A stretch of 64,000 nt of DNA, taken from the NCBI RefSeq assembly GCF_010728155.1, contig NZ_AP022605.1:2666001-2730000 (forward strand). The letters run 5' to 3'. The translations under genes and the position numbers were made by a program. Source of the stretch: Mycolicibacterium doricum. Its GTDB lineage: Bacteria; Actinomycetota; Actinomycetes; Mycobacteriales; Mycobacteriaceae. Shown here piece by piece: positions 19,615 to 28,369 of this stretch. Under the pieces are notes generated by a model. That model had not been told where the DNA came from. It made no database searches and saw only the letters and a program-made list of their open reading frames with translations. The first letter of the stretch is position 1. Every line of letters starts with the position of its first letter.

Positions 19615-21227
19615 TGTCGGCCTTTCACCGCGGCGTTCTTGGCGGGCGCCTTCTTGTCGGCCTTCTTGGCGGGGTTGTCGGCCGAATTCTCCGCAACCTT
19701 CCTCGGCTCCACCGTCTCGCCCGGCGATCGCTTGTACAGCGCGGGCACCGGCAGCGTCCGGTGCGGCCACGCCTTGAGGGAGTCGAGGTAGATTTGCCGA
19801 ACCTCCGCGATGCGGTGCGGCAGATCCTCCACCGTCCAGTCGTCGGTGGGGATCGGGGGGTAGACGGCGATGTCCACCGTGCCTGGGTTGAACGTGCTCG
19901 AATCGCGCGCGGCGACGACCTCCGCGTTGCGGATGACGATGGGCACGATTGGGATTCCGGCCGACATCGCGATGCGGAACGGTCCCTTCTTGAACTCCCC
20001 CACCTCGGTGGTGTCCAGGCGCGTGCCCTCGGGGGCGATGAGTATCGAAATACCCTTGCGCGCAAGCTCCTCGACCTTGCGCAACCCTTCCACCGCGGCC
20101 TTGCGGTCGTCGCGGTCGATGAACGCGGCGTCCATCACCTTGCCGATGGTGCCGATCAGCGGGTCGTTCTCGAGCTCCTTCTTGGCCACCGTGGTGAAAT
20201 CGCGTTCGACCAGCCTGCCGGCGATCAGCGGGTCGGCCTGGTTGCGGTGGTTGAAGAGGAACACCGCGGGCCGCTGCGCCGTCAGGTTCTCCCGGCCCAG
20301 GACGTTGAGGTTGATGCCCGCAGTGGTGAGCAGCATCCGACCCCACGTCGAGGTGAAGAAGTTGACGCCGGTACGGCGGTTGCGGCTGAGCAGGCCCACA
20401 CCAATGGCGCTGGCGGCGACCGGGACCACAGAGCCGATGGCGGCGACGGTCCGCAGTTGGGACACGGGATTGCTCCCGCTGCGACTGGTAAACCGGAGAA
20501 CCGGCCACCCGCGCTTGGCCGCCACGGCGGCGAGCTTGCCCGCCGGGTTGGTCGGCCGCGGGTTGCCGACGAGGTACATGAGAGCGACGTCCTCGTCCCC
20601 GTCGGCGTAGAAGTAACTCTTCGAAAGGTCGACGCCGTTGCTGGCCGCAAAGACCTGTACCGCACGGGCCTTGCCGGGCCCCCACAGGATGGGCCGGACG
20701 ACCTCACCGGTGATGCACCCATTCTCGTCCGTCACGAATTTGTTGCTCAGCACATTCCGGACACCGAGGTACTGTGCTACGGGTTCCACCTGCACCGTCA
20801 ACGCCGACGAACTCAGCACGACGGTGTGGCCCCTCGCCATGTGGGCGCGCACCAGATCGCGCATCTCGGGATAGATCCGGTCGCGGACGTGCTGCAGGAA
20901 CAGCCGTTCGGCGAGTTCGTCGACGTCGCTGAGCGAGCTGCCGCGCAACATGCGGGCACCTTTGCCGATGAGGTCCTCGAATTCCGACCGGCCGAGTTGG
21001 TGGTTGAGCCCGGCCTGCACGATGCCGATGAACTCACCCACACTCATCTGCCTGCTGCGCAACCGATCCCGGGTCATGATGACGCCGGTGAACCCTGCCA
21101 CCAGTGTGCCGTCGAGATCGAAGAATGCGCCGACCTGCGGCCCCTCGGGTGAGGCGAGGATCTCCGCGACCGATCCGGGTAGCCGCAGGGCGCGGCGCTC
21201 GGACTGCTGACCGTCGTCCCGACTCAT
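19611..21227 (-). CDS. plsC: Bifunctional HAD phosphatase / 1-acyl-G3P acyltransferase PlsC
   Basis: This 538-residue protein fuses two domains. Residues 30-250 form a HAD-IB phosphatase (nucleophile motif [11 protein letters not shown], later [11 protein letters not shown]). Residues 290-500 form an AGPAT domain with HX4D in [15 protein letters not shown] and the EGTR block APEGTRL. The second domain acylates lysophosphatidate to phosphatidate. The HAD domain could dephosphorylate phosphatidate or a serine-type substrate, as its Rv2483c orthologue was first annotated, but that is not shown. Its ATG overlaps the DGAT stop (ATGA) and its stop overlaps the plsB2 start (GTGA). The C-terminal 30 residues are Lys/Ala-rich and probably disordered. 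Confidence 0.93.
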   Translation of the reverse strand: MSRDDGQQSERRALRLPGSVAEILASPEGPQVGAFFDLDGTLVAGFTGVIMTRDRLRSRQMSVGEFIGIVQAGLNHQLGRSEFEDLIGKGARMLRGSSLSDVDELAERLFLQHVRDRIYPEMRDLVRAHMARGHTVVLSSSALTVQVEPVAQYLGVRNVLSNKFVTDENGCITGEVVRPILWGPGKARAVQVFAASNGVDLSKSYFYADGDEDVALMYLVGNPRPTNPAGKLAAVAAKRGWPVLRFTSRSGSNPVSQLRTVAAIGSVVPVAASAIGVGLLSRNRRTGVNFFTSTWGRMLLTTAGINLNVLGRENLTAQRPAVFLFNHRNQADPLIAGRLVERDFTTVAKKELENDPLIGTIGKVMDAAFIDRDDRKAAVEGLRKVEELARKGISILIAPEGTRLDTTEVGEFKKGPFRIAMSAGIPIVPIVIRNAEVVAARDSSTFNPGTVDIAVYPPIPTDDWTVEDLPHRIAEVRQIYLDSLKAWPHRTLPVPALYKRSPGETVEPRKVAENSADNPAKKADKKAPAKNAAVKGRQ

Positions 21228-22705
21228 TGTGGCGCACTCGCGTTCGATGAGGGGTTATCGGACTGCCGGGTGAACGATGCTGGGCCGGCCCTGCCGGGAC
21301 CACCGATGGCGAGTACCTCGTCGAAACCGGCCAGCAGACACTCGGCGAACAAGTCCGGATCGGTGATCGACGCACGGTCGTAGCGGGCGGTGACCGTGCA
21401 GAAGCCCGAACGCGACACCAGCACCACCATCATCGCGACACCTGGCAGCGGCCCCATCCCGTACTGGCGCAGAACCTTTGCTCCAGCGATGTAGGTGTCC
21501 CCGGCGTACACGGGCACGTTGCTGGCTTGGACGTCGGAGTTGACGACCGATCCGGCGATGGCCTCGAGCACCGTGTCGGGCAGCAGGCTCGCCACGGGTG
21601 AGATGGCCCCGACCATGTCGAGCGCGCGCTCCTCGCGCTTGTGTGTCATCTGCGCGCGCACCTTGCTGATGCGCTCTCGGGGGTCGACCACGCCGATCGG
21701 CGCGGCGAGGTTGACCCCGACGAACCGGTTGCCACCCGCGGGGTCGGCATCCGACCGCAGGCTGACCGGTACGGCCATCGGCAACGTGGCGACAGGCAGG
21801 CCGAACGCGTCGTGGTAGAGACGCAGCGCCCCGCACAGGGCCGCCAGATAGGCGTCGTTGATGGAGCCGCCCGCCGCCTTGGCCGCCCTGTGCAGGTCGC
21901 CGAGGGACATGTCGATCGCCTCGCTGCGTGTCGACAGGCTGCGCCGGCGCAGCAGCGGAGATGGCTCGGCAACCGAGCCCACCACGCGTGCGCTGGACCT
22001 CGCGTAGTCCACCACACCGCCCACCGACGAGACCGGGTCACGCACCACCTTGCCCACCACGCTCGCCGCACCCCCAAGTGCGCCGCGGACACCGCCGAGG
22101 ATGGAGAAGGGCAACCGGCTGAGCCCTTGGCGCATGAGGTCGTTCGGCGAGAGGTCCTGCGGAATCGGCAGTGGCGGTGCGTCGCTGGGCGGCGGGTCAC
22201 GCTGCGGGTCGTAGACGCTGGCGAACATCTCGACACCGCCCACTCCGTCGGTCACCGCATGGCTGAAGTGCAGCATGGTCGCGGCTCGACCACCCCCGAG
22301 CCCCTCGACGAGGGTGGCGGTCCACAGCGGACGCGAGATGTCCAGGGGTGACTGAAGGGCGATCTCGGCAAGGTCGATCAGCTGGCGCTTGCTGCCGGGC
22401 TCCGGGATGCGGATCCGACGGACGTGGAAGTCGAGGTTGAAGTCCGGGTCCACGACCCATCGCGGCGCGGCCGTCGGCAGGGTCGGCGTCACGACCTTCT
22501 GACGCAGGCGCAACACCTTGCGAGAGGCGTGTTCGAAGCGGATGCGGAACCGGTCCCAGTCCGGCGTGGTGTCGAGGATCTCGATCGTCAGGATTCCCGA
22601 GCGGGTCCGGGGGTTGGCCTCGCCGCGGTGCAGGATCTGGTCGAACGGGCTGAGCTCCTCCGACAAGCCCGCGGCATCCAATTCCGGCACGTCGCTCGTT
22701 GCCAC
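21224..22705 (-). CDS. Wax ester synthase / diacylglycerol acyltransferase (WS/DGAT)
   Basis: This 493-residue acyltransferase is expected to transfer an acyl group from acyl-CoA to diacylglycerol or a fatty alcohol, making storage lipid. The GTG at 22705 is chosen because AGGAGG lies about 7 nt upstream. The condensing-type active site reads FSHAVTDGVGG: the family HHxxxDG has Ser in place of the first His, while the second, catalytic His and the Asp-Gly are kept. The C-terminal NVPVYAGDTYIAG block is also typical. The orthologue is Rv2484c (about 491 residues). It is the first gene of an overlapping unit with plsC and plsB2, so phosphatidate and neutral-lipid synthesis may be coordinately expressed. 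Confidence 0.9.
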   Translation of the reverse strand: MATSDVPELDAAGLSEELSPFDQILHRGEANPRTRSGILTIEILDTTPDWDRFRIRFEHASRKVLRLRQKVVTPTLPTAAPRWVVDPDFNLDFHVRRIRIPEPGSKRQLIDLAEIALQSPLDISRPLWTATLVEGLGGGRAATMLHFSHAVTDGVGGVEMFASVYDPQRDPPPSDAPPLPIPQDLSPNDLMRQGLSRLPFSILGGVRGALGGAASVVGKVVRDPVSSVGGVVDYARSSARVVGSVAEPSPLLRRRSLSTRSEAIDMSLGDLHRAAKAAGGSINDAYLAALCGALRLYHDAFGLPVATLPMAVPVSLRSDADPAGGNRFVGVNLAAPIGVVDPRERISKVRAQMTHKREERALDMVGAISPVASLLPDTVLEAIAGSVVNSDVQASNVPVYAGDTYIAGAKVLRQYGMGPLPGVAMMVVLVSRSGFCTVTARYDRASITDPDLFAECLLAGFDEVLAIGGPGRAGPASFTRQSDNPSSNASAPQ

Positions 22706-22920
22706 CCGTGTCCTCCTGTCGACAGTGACTGGTGACACCACGCTAGTACCAGCCGCCCCGGCGGGGACGGCTTTGCGCGCTGAGCGGTGGGGTGCCTGCG
22801 TGCGGCGGGATACACCGGCCGACCCAGCTTCCATGTCCCTTGTGGGGTGCATGATCACGGCCGGCACCGGGCATCGACCCATCCATCGGTTGGCAGTGGT
22901 TGAGCTAGAGTGTCTCCGCT

Positions 22921-22993
22921 GCCTCCGTAGCTCAGCGGATAGAGCAGCCGCCTTCTAAGCGGTTGGTCGCAGGTTCGATCCCTGCCGGGGGCG
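22921..22993 (+). tRNA. tRNA-Arg (anticodon TCT)
   Basis: The 73-nt sequence folds as a cloverleaf: acceptor GCCTCCG pairs with CGGGGGC (one T-G wobble), the D stem is GCTC/GAGC, the anticodon stem GCCGC/GCGGT encloses loop CTTCTAA with anticodon TCT, and the T arm carries GGTTCGATCC. It reads AGA codons, rare in this GC-rich genome. CCA is not encoded. Confidence 0.97.
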
Positions 22994-23019
22994 CGTCGCG
23001 CGCGGATCGTCGGGGACGC

Positions 23020-23907
23020 TCACCGGCCCCGGGCCACGATCACCGGTACGCGCGCGGCCTGCACCACGGCGGTGCTGACCGAACCCAGCAGCATTCCTGC
23101 GAACCCACCGCGGCCGTGGCTACCCACGACGAGGAGCTGTGCGCCCTCCGAGCGTTCGAGCAGATGCTCGACGGGCCTGTCGAACACCGACTCACGGTGT
23201 ACCGTCACGTCCGGGTAACGCTCACACCAGCCTGCCAGGCTCACCGCCAGCGTCTCCTCTGCCGGCACCTGCACCGTCGCCCAGTCGACGTAGGGGTGAA
23301 GAGACTCGCTGCGGTCACTCCAACTGTGCAGGGCAACCAGGTCGACGCCCCGCATGGACGCCTCTTCGAACGCGATCTCCACCGCGCGCTGCGAGGCACG
23401 AGAACCGTCCACACCCACCACGACCGGGCCGGTGGCGGGCGCGGTCTCGCTGTCGGCGCCGACGACCGCGACCGCGACCGGGCATCTTGCGTGATGCAGC
23501 AGCCCGGTGCTCACCGAGCCGAGCAGCAGACGCTTCACCGCGCCGTGCCCACGTGTTCCGACCACGACCATGTCGGCTCCCTTGGCGGCGTCGACGAGCC
23601 CGGGCACCTGTGCGGCGTATACGAAGTCCGTCGTGACGTCGACTGCACCACTCTCGGTCGCCAGCGCCTCGGCTGCGGCGAGCACCGTGCGCGCCGCCCG
23701 CTCCCTGCTCTCGAAGAACTCGGCAGGGAGCGGCGCAGCGGGAACCGCCATCGCCCACACAGCGGTGACATCCGTGGAAAGGACGTGGACGAGCACGAGG
23801 CGAACCCCGCGCATCACCGCCTCACGCGCCGCCCAGCGCACGGCAACATCGGAACTCGGTGACCCGTCGACCCCTACGACGATGCCTGATTGGCCCGCAG
23901 TCGACAT
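23020..23907 (-). CDS. Tandem-domain universal stress protein
   Basis: This 295-residue protein holds two UspA domains. Each begins with a VVGVDGS-type strand and ends with the ATP-binding motif GxxGx9GS (GTRGHGAVKRLLLGS at about residue 130; GSHGRGGFAGMLLGS near residue 275). Such proteins bind ATP and help survival in stress and low oxygen; several mycobacterial ones belong to the DosR dormancy regulon. The ATG at 23907 is chosen because longer in-frame sequence overlaps the divergent gene and is not Usp-like. A DosR-like palindrome lies 73 bp upstream, between this gene and the divergent split-barrel gene. Confidence 0.92.
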   Translation of the reverse strand: MSTAGQSGIVVGVDGSPSSDVAVRWAAREAVMRGVRLVLVHVLSTDVTAVWAMAVPAAPLPAEFFESRERAARTVLAAAEALATESGAVDVTTDFVYAAQVPGLVDAAKGADMVVVGTRGHGAVKRLLLGSVSTGLLHHARCPVAVAVVGADSETAPATGPVVVGVDGSRASQRAVEIAFEEASMRGVDLVALHSWSDRSESLHPYVDWATVQVPAEETLAVSLAGWCERYPDVTVHRESVFDRPVEHLLERSEGAQLLVVGSHGRGGFAGMLLGSVSTAVVQAARVPVIVARGR

Positions 23908-23979
23908 CCCTCGCCAATCCCTTCGCCGGCTCACCATCCGGACTTGGCCAGTATCGGTTGCAACCGCAGCGGTGGCGTA

Positions 23980-23993
23980 GGGCCTTTGGTCCC
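23980..23993. promoter_or_regulatory. DosR-like box in a divergent promoter
   Basis: GGGCCTTTGGTCCC matches the core of the DosR (DevR) operator GGGACTWWAGTCCC at 12 of 14 positions and keeps the palindromic GGG/CCC ends. It lies between the divergent Usp and split-barrel genes, both of types common in the DosR regulon. The consensus is from established knowledge; binding is inferred. Confidence 0.65.
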
Positions 23994-24076
23994 TTCCACA
24001 GTATGGGTAGCCTGGCGGACACTGGTGATGCGGCGGAACCCGACAACGGGTTTGCGCGACTGGCGCAGGGAGATTG

Positions 24077-24520
24077 ATGACCATGTCCAAGGGGCAGCAA
24101 CTCGATGTCCTCAACCGCAGGCAGTGCCTCGATCTGCTGGCCGGTGTGCGCGTGGGCCGTCTGGTGTTCACCGAGGAGGGGTTGCCCGCCGTCCACCCGG
24201 TCAACTTCCGGATGAAGCGCGACGACGTCATCATCCGGGTGGCCGGCGGGGCGAAGCTCGCCGCAGCGAACCAGAACTCCGTGGTCGCGTTCGAGGCTGA
24301 CGAGCTGGACGCCGATCTGCACACCGGGTGGAGCGTGACTGTGGTCGGAACGGCACATCCGATCACCGATATCGACGAGCTGACGGAAGTGTCCGGAACC
24401 TTCGTCGAGCCGTGGGTGGAGGGCCGGCGGGACAACTTCATCCGGATCGAGCCGCAGAAGATGACCGGACGCCGCTTCCGTGAGCGCGGCGTTCCACACT
24501 ACGAGGGAGTGGGCGAATAA
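24077..24520 (+). CDS. Pyridoxamine 5'-phosphate oxidase-like split-barrel protein
   Basis: This 147-residue protein has the FMN-binding split barrel fold of the PPOX superfamily: RVGRLVFTEEGLPAVHPVNFRM forms the first strands, then VVAFEADELDADLHTGWSVTVVGTA. The cofactor may be FMN or F420; no motif decides. The ATG at 24077 has AGGGAG about 5 nt upstream. It resembles Rv3129-type proteins, which belong to the DosR regulon, and a DosR-like box lies about 85 bp upstream of this start. It is divergent from the universal stress protein and is followed by a flavin reductase after 53 bp. The specific reaction is unknown. Confidence 0.85.
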   Translation: MTMSKGQQLDVLNRRQCLDLLAGVRVGRLVFTEEGLPAVHPVNFRMKRDDVIIRVAGGAKLAAANQNSVVAFEADELDADLHTGWSVTVVGTAHPITDIDELTEVSGTFVEPWVEGRRDNFIRIEPQKMTGRRFRERGVPHYEGVGE

Positions 24521-24573
24521 CGCACCACTTCCCGGTATGAACACAGGGTGGGTCAACCGAACCGCCGGATGGC

Positions 24574-25086
24574 ATGGACACTGTGACGATGCCGGAATCG
24601 GGAGCGGAATCATTCGAGTCACTCGTGGCGCTGCTGGACTATCCGATGTTCGTGGTCACCACCCGCGCCGGTGACGTCAAGTCGGGATGCCTGGTGGGCT
24701 TCGCAAGCCAGACCAGCATCAACCCGCCGCGCTTCTTGATCGGTCTTTCGAAGCGCAACAAGACTTTTCGGGTGGCGCAGGACGCGACGCATCTCGCGGT
24801 GCACGTCATCGCCCGCGAGAACATCGACCTGGCTCGACTCTTCGGCGGTGAAACCGGCGACGAAATAGACAAATTCGATCGCTGCGCGTGGCACATCGGG
24901 CCCGAAGGAGTGCCCGTACTCGACGGCGCCGGGGCCTGGTTCGTCGGCAAGATCCTCGATCGCTTCGAGGTCGGCGACCATGTCGGGCATGTCCTCGACC
25001 CGATCGCGGGTCAGCCTCCGGGTGAATTCACGGACTGGGTGACCTTCGCCGACGTCCGCGATGTCACACCCGGACACGAGGCCTAG
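24574..25086 (+). CDS. Flavin reductase-like FMN-binding protein
   Basis: This 170-residue protein is of the flavin reductase family (FMN-binding split barrel). Typical segments are PMFVVTTRAGDVKSGCLVGFASQTSINPPRFLIGLSKRNKT, which form the flavin pocket, and HLAVHVI. Members reduce flavin with NAD(P)H for monooxygenases or act as small flavoproteins. No cognate monooxygenase is nearby. The stop codon TAG shares its last base with the GTG start of the RibD-like gene, so the two are translationally coupled and probably act on related flavin or pterin-like chemistry. It sits 53 bp after the split-barrel gene and may be in the same transcript. Confidence 0.85.
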   Translation: MDTVTMPESGAESFESLVALLDYPMFVVTTRAGDVKSGCLVGFASQTSINPPRFLIGLSKRNKTFRVAQDATHLAVHVIARENIDLARLFGGETGDEIDKFDRCAWHIGPEGVPVLDGAGAWFVGKILDRFEVGDHVGHVLDPIAGQPPGEFTDWVTFADVRDVTPGHEA

Positions 25087-25790
25087 TGGCGCCGCATCTC
25101 GCCGCCGTCACCGACCTCGACGAGTTGATCGAGTACTACCGCAGGCCGCCAATCGGGGTGCGGGCCAACATGATCTTCAGCGCGGACGGCGCCGCCGCGT
25201 TCGCCGGACGCGCCGGTCCCCTGTCGGATCCACTGGATCAGGCGTTGCTCCGGGAACTCCGGGGTTTCGCCGACGTCGTGCTGGTGGGCGCCGGAACGGT
25301 GCGCGCCGAGCACTACGGCCCCGTCCGAGTCGATGCGATGCCGCACCGCTGGCCCCCCGGCCGACCGATCCCGCCGATCGCCGTCGTGAGCCTGTCGGGC
25401 TTTTTGCCGGACACGTTGTTCGCCGACCCCACGCAGCGGCCCATCCTCGTGACCAGCCGGTGCGCGGCCGACGAACGCGGTTTGAGGGCAGACCAACGGC
25501 GCGACGTCCTCATCGCCGGTGAACACACCGTCGAGGTGTCGGATGTGGTGGCCCAGTTCCGGGCGCGCGGCCTGAGCCGCGTCCTCTGCGAGGGTGGCCC
25601 GACCCTGCTTGACGAGCTCGTGGCGGCGGACGCGGTGGACGAGATCTGTGTGACCTTGTCGCCGACGCTGGCCGGTGTCCAAGACGTCGGCCACGGCCGC
25701 GGAGCGCTCACCTCGCCGCTGCGGATGTCGCTCGACCACGCCCTCACTCACGCCGACTACCTGTATCTCAAATACTCCCGACGTCGATGA
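25086..25790 (+). CDS. RibD C-terminal domain (pyrimidine reductase-type) protein
   Basis: This 234-residue stand-alone RibD-C/dihydrofolate-reductase-like domain matches the Rv2671 type. Visible features are RANMIFSADGAAAFAGRAGPLSDPLD, the VVLVGAGTVRAEHYGP nucleotide-binding segment and the GLSRVLCEGGPTLLDELVAADAVDEICVTLSP block. In riboflavin synthesis this domain reduces a pyrimidine with NADPH; a mycobacterial stand-alone member has been reported to provide dihydrofolate-reductase-like activity when overexpressed. The GTG start overlaps the flavin reductase stop. The deaminase half of classical RibD is absent. Confidence 0.87.
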   Translation: MAPHLAAVTDLDELIEYYRRPPIGVRANMIFSADGAAAFAGRAGPLSDPLDQALLRELRGFADVVLVGAGTVRAEHYGPVRVDAMPHRWPPGRPIPPIAVVSLSGFLPDTLFADPTQRPILVTSRCAADERGLRADQRRDVLIAGEHTVEVSDVVAQFRARGLSRVLCEGGPTLLDELVAADAVDEICVTLSPTLAGVQDVGHGRGALTSPLRMSLDHALTHADYLYLKYSRRR

Positions 25791-25849
25791 CCAAACACTT
25801 TGGCCACTTGGGTTTCTGCTGTCCCAATTCGCGGTGTTTTGTCGGTGGT

Positions 25850-25865
25850 TCGAACTAGTGTTCGA
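25850..25865. promoter_or_regulatory. Perfect mycobacterial SOS box (LexA site)
   Basis: TCGAAC-TAGT-GTTCGA is an exact match to the mycobacterial LexA operator TCGAAC(N4)GTTCGA. It ends 3 nt before the ATG of the 13E12 HNH gene, so LexA would block transcription start or a leaderless message. 13E12-family genes are known members of the mycobacterial DNA damage regulon. Confidence 0.9.
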
Positions 25866-26573
25866 GGTATGGATGGGGACTTTCACGGCGCGGTCGACCG
25901 CCTGCTGGCGGCGGTGACCGACTTGCAGACCGCCCCCATCGACGACCTGCCACACCGGCAACTGCTGGCCGAACTCGACCGCATCAAACACGCCGTATGG
26001 GCCGTGCCCAGTGTCGAGCACCGGTTGACCGGACGGCTGATCGCCGAAGCCGACCCCCACCGCCTCGGCGCCACCTCCCTGCGCGAAGTGCTGGCCAACC
26101 ACCTGCGGATCACCCAGAAAGACGCCACACAACGACTCACCGACGCCACACAACTGGGCCCCCGCTACACCCTCACCGGCGAACGCGTCCAAACCGACCT
26201 CGCCCACACCGCTGACGCAGTAGCCCGCGGCGTGATCGGCGTCGCCCATGTGCGGATCATCCAGGACTTCGTGAAAAGACTGCCGACATGGGTGTCGTTC
26301 GCCCGCCGCGACGACTACGAACACGACCTCGTCACCCACGCACAGACGTTGGTGCCCGAGGACTTCCGCAAAGTCGCCGAGACCTTGCTGGCCCACATCG
26401 ACCAGGACGGCGCCGAACCCGACTACCCCACCCAACAACGCCGCCGCACCGTCACGGTAGGCCGCCAGCAAGCCGACGGGATGAGCCACCTCGACGGCTG
26501 GATCGACCCCGAATTCCGGGCCTTCCTCGATGTGGTGCTGGCCAAACACGCCGCCCCCGGCGCCAACCTGCCC

Positions 26574-26657
26574 CACCACGACACCCACCACGACACCTAC
26601 CACGACACCCACCACGACACCCACGATGCCGCCCACCACGACACCCACGACGCCGCC
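26574..26657 (+). repeat. 12-bp tandem repeat encoding HHDT units
   Basis: A run of 12-bp units (CACCACGACACC and variants) encodes HHDT-like tetrapeptides with two HDAA interruptions inside the 13E12 HNH gene, between the DUF222 region and the HNH domain. The unit length is a multiple of three, so the frame is preserved. The stretch is strongly His/Asp-rich. Confidence 0.92.
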
Positions 26658-27186
26658 CGCACCGGCCGCGACCACCGCACCGCCGGCCAACGCCACCACG
26701 ACGCCATCAAAACCGTCCTGCGCGACACCGTGGCCTCAGGCCGGCTCGGTCAGGTCGCCGGCGTGCCCGCCACCATCGTCGCCAGCACCACCCTCAGCGA
26801 ACTCGAACACGCCGCCGGATGGGCCCACACCGGCGGCGGCAACCGCCTCCCCCTCCGCGACCTGATCCGCATGGCCGCCACCTCCCGGCACTACCTGGCG
26901 GTGTTCGACGACCACACCGAAGAAATCCTCTACCTCGGCCGCGCCAAACGCACCGCCACCACCGCCCAACGCCTCGCCCTGTTCGCCAGAGACAAAGGCT
27001 GCACCCACCCGCACTGCACCGCGCCGTTCTACTGGACCCAAGCCCACCACGCCCACGACTACCGCACCGGCGGGCGCACCGACATCGACAACCTCACCCT
27101 GGCCTGCCAACCCGCCAACCTCATGATCGACAAAACCGGCTGGATGGGCTGCCCTGCGTTTTCCGGACTGCGGATTTCGCATCCAT

Positions 27187-28079
27187 TTACGCTGCGAGCT
27201 GTGAATTCATGTACTCGATGCGGACCTCGTGCGGTGTCCGATAGCCGAGTGCGGAATGAATTCTGCGTCGATTGTAGAACAATTCGATGTAGCGTGCAAT
27301 ATCTTCCTTCGCCGCCTTCCGGGTCGGGTACACCATGTGGTGGACCCGCTCATTCTTCAAACTCGCGAAAAACGATTCCGCGAGCGCATTATCCCAACAT
27401 ACCCCGGTGCGGCCCACCGATTGCCGCAGCCCGAACTCCTTAAGCGTGGCGGAATACTCGGCAGACATATATTGGGTGCCGCGATCGGAATGCATAATGC
27501 AATCTTGCTCCAGCTGGTGGTTGCGGGCCGCCATATCCAGCGCGTCGGTGACCAGCTCAGTGCGCATGTGCTCGGCCATGGCATAGCCGATCACCTCTTT
27601 GTTGAAGCAGTCGATGACTGTCGCCACATACAGCCAGCCTTCCCACGTCTTGATGTAGGTGATGTCGCCGACGCACTTAACCCCGGCTTATCGGCGGTGA
27701 AATCGCGGGCCACCAGGTCGGCCACCGCCTGCTCGGGCTTACCCGGGATTGTGGTGCGTTTGTACGGTTTCGGTTGCACCGCAACAAGGTTCAGCTCACG
27801 CATCAGCTTTCGCACCAACTCTTCCCCGACGTGTTCGCCGGCGCGGACCAACTCGGCGTGGATGCGCCGATACCCATAGGCGCCGTCGAATGAGTCGAAC
27901 AACGTGGCGATCTTGATCTTGAGTTCCTCCCGGCGCTTCTCGGCCGTACTGGGCGGGCGCGCGGCCCACTCGTAATAGCCGCTCTTGGACACGCCCAGCC
28001 AGCGGGTCATCTGGGCGACGGTGGGAGCCTCGGCGACGTGCGCGGCGGCGTGCTCCGCGGCGATGAGCGCGTATTTCGC
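27187..28079 (-). pseudogene. IS3 OrfB transposase, frameshifted
   Basis: The reading begins near KYALIAAEHAA and proceeds through MTRWLGVSKSGYYEW, YGYRRIHAEL and the integrase core. At a C4 run on the plus strand (27681-27684) one base appears to be missing: before it the frame reads DFTADKPG, after it the next frame reads VKCVGDITYIKTWEGW. The DDE residues would be Asp of DITYI, Asp of HSDRGTQY and Glu of ALAESFFASLKNE. The core is thus split over two frames. In addition a TGA (28080-28082) immediately precedes the orfB frame and no good start is seen there. It is therefore probably inactive unless the lost base is a sequencing error. Confidence 0.85.
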
Positions 28080-28369
28080 TCACCGCTGCTCCTCGCGAAG
28101 TACGCTGCCGCTTTTTTCAGGAAGGCGAGTTCCATCGCCATTTCCCGGTTCTCTCGTTCCAACTCGCGTAGCCGCGCGCGTTCTGACAATTGCAGCGGCG
28201 GCTCGTCCCCGGCGCGCTCCTCTCGGTATTTGCGCACCCAATTGCCGACAGTCGTCTCACTCAGCCCATGTTCACGAGCGACCTTAGCGATAGGCTGTTG
28301 CCCCTCCACCACGAGTTTGACGACTTCCTCACGAAACTCTGGAGAGAATTTCTGGTATTTCTTCGCCAA
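28007..28369 (-). CDS. IS3 OrfA (helix-turn-helix transposase subunit)
   Basis: This 120-codon frame encodes an IS3-type OrfA. The helix-turn-helix (FREEVVKLVVEGQQPIAKVA, then SETTVGNWVRKYREE) lies in residues 12-50, followed by a leucine-zipper-like coiled coil (LRELERENREMAMELAFLKKAA). Family-like sequence ends near AAAYFAR (about residue 93); the remaining 27 residues are Ser/Pro/Arg-rich and look like out-of-frame read-through, consistent with a 1-bp loss just before the normal stop. An A6 run sits at 28112-28117 near the end, where IS3 elements usually shift frame to make OrfAB, although its phasing here is not the standard A-AAA-AAG. Confidence 0.85.
   Translation of the reverse strand: MAKKYQKFSPEFREEVVKLVVEGQQPIAKVAREHGLSETTVGNWVRKYREERAGDEPPLQLSERARLRELERENREMAMELAFLKKAAAYFARSSGERNTRSSPRSTPPRTSPRLPPSPR

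Noticed and set aside
19615..20685. N-terminal extension of plsB2 to give an 1138-residue protein
   Set aside because: The extension lies out of frame inside plsC, which has its own motifs; the GTGA overlap at 19611-19614 defines the real start.
22921..22993. tRNA-Arg as an attachment site for an integrated element
   Set aside because: No integrase gene and no duplicated tRNA 3' end are seen downstream; the neighbours are chromosomal.
23908..24441. Long N-terminal extension of the universal stress protein
   Set aside because: It overlaps the divergent split-barrel gene and the promoter, and the Usp domain begins just after the ATG at 23907.
26574..26657. Possible CRISPR array or similar direct repeats (also at 4476, 12284, 35510)
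   Set aside because: The units are contiguous without spacers and keep the reading frame of their host genes, so they are coding tandem repeats.
28111..28117. Standard A-AAA-AAG programmed frameshift site in the IS3 element
   Set aside because: An A6-G run is present but is phased CTG-AAA-AAA-GCG, and a minus-one slip here reaches a stop within about a dozen codons.
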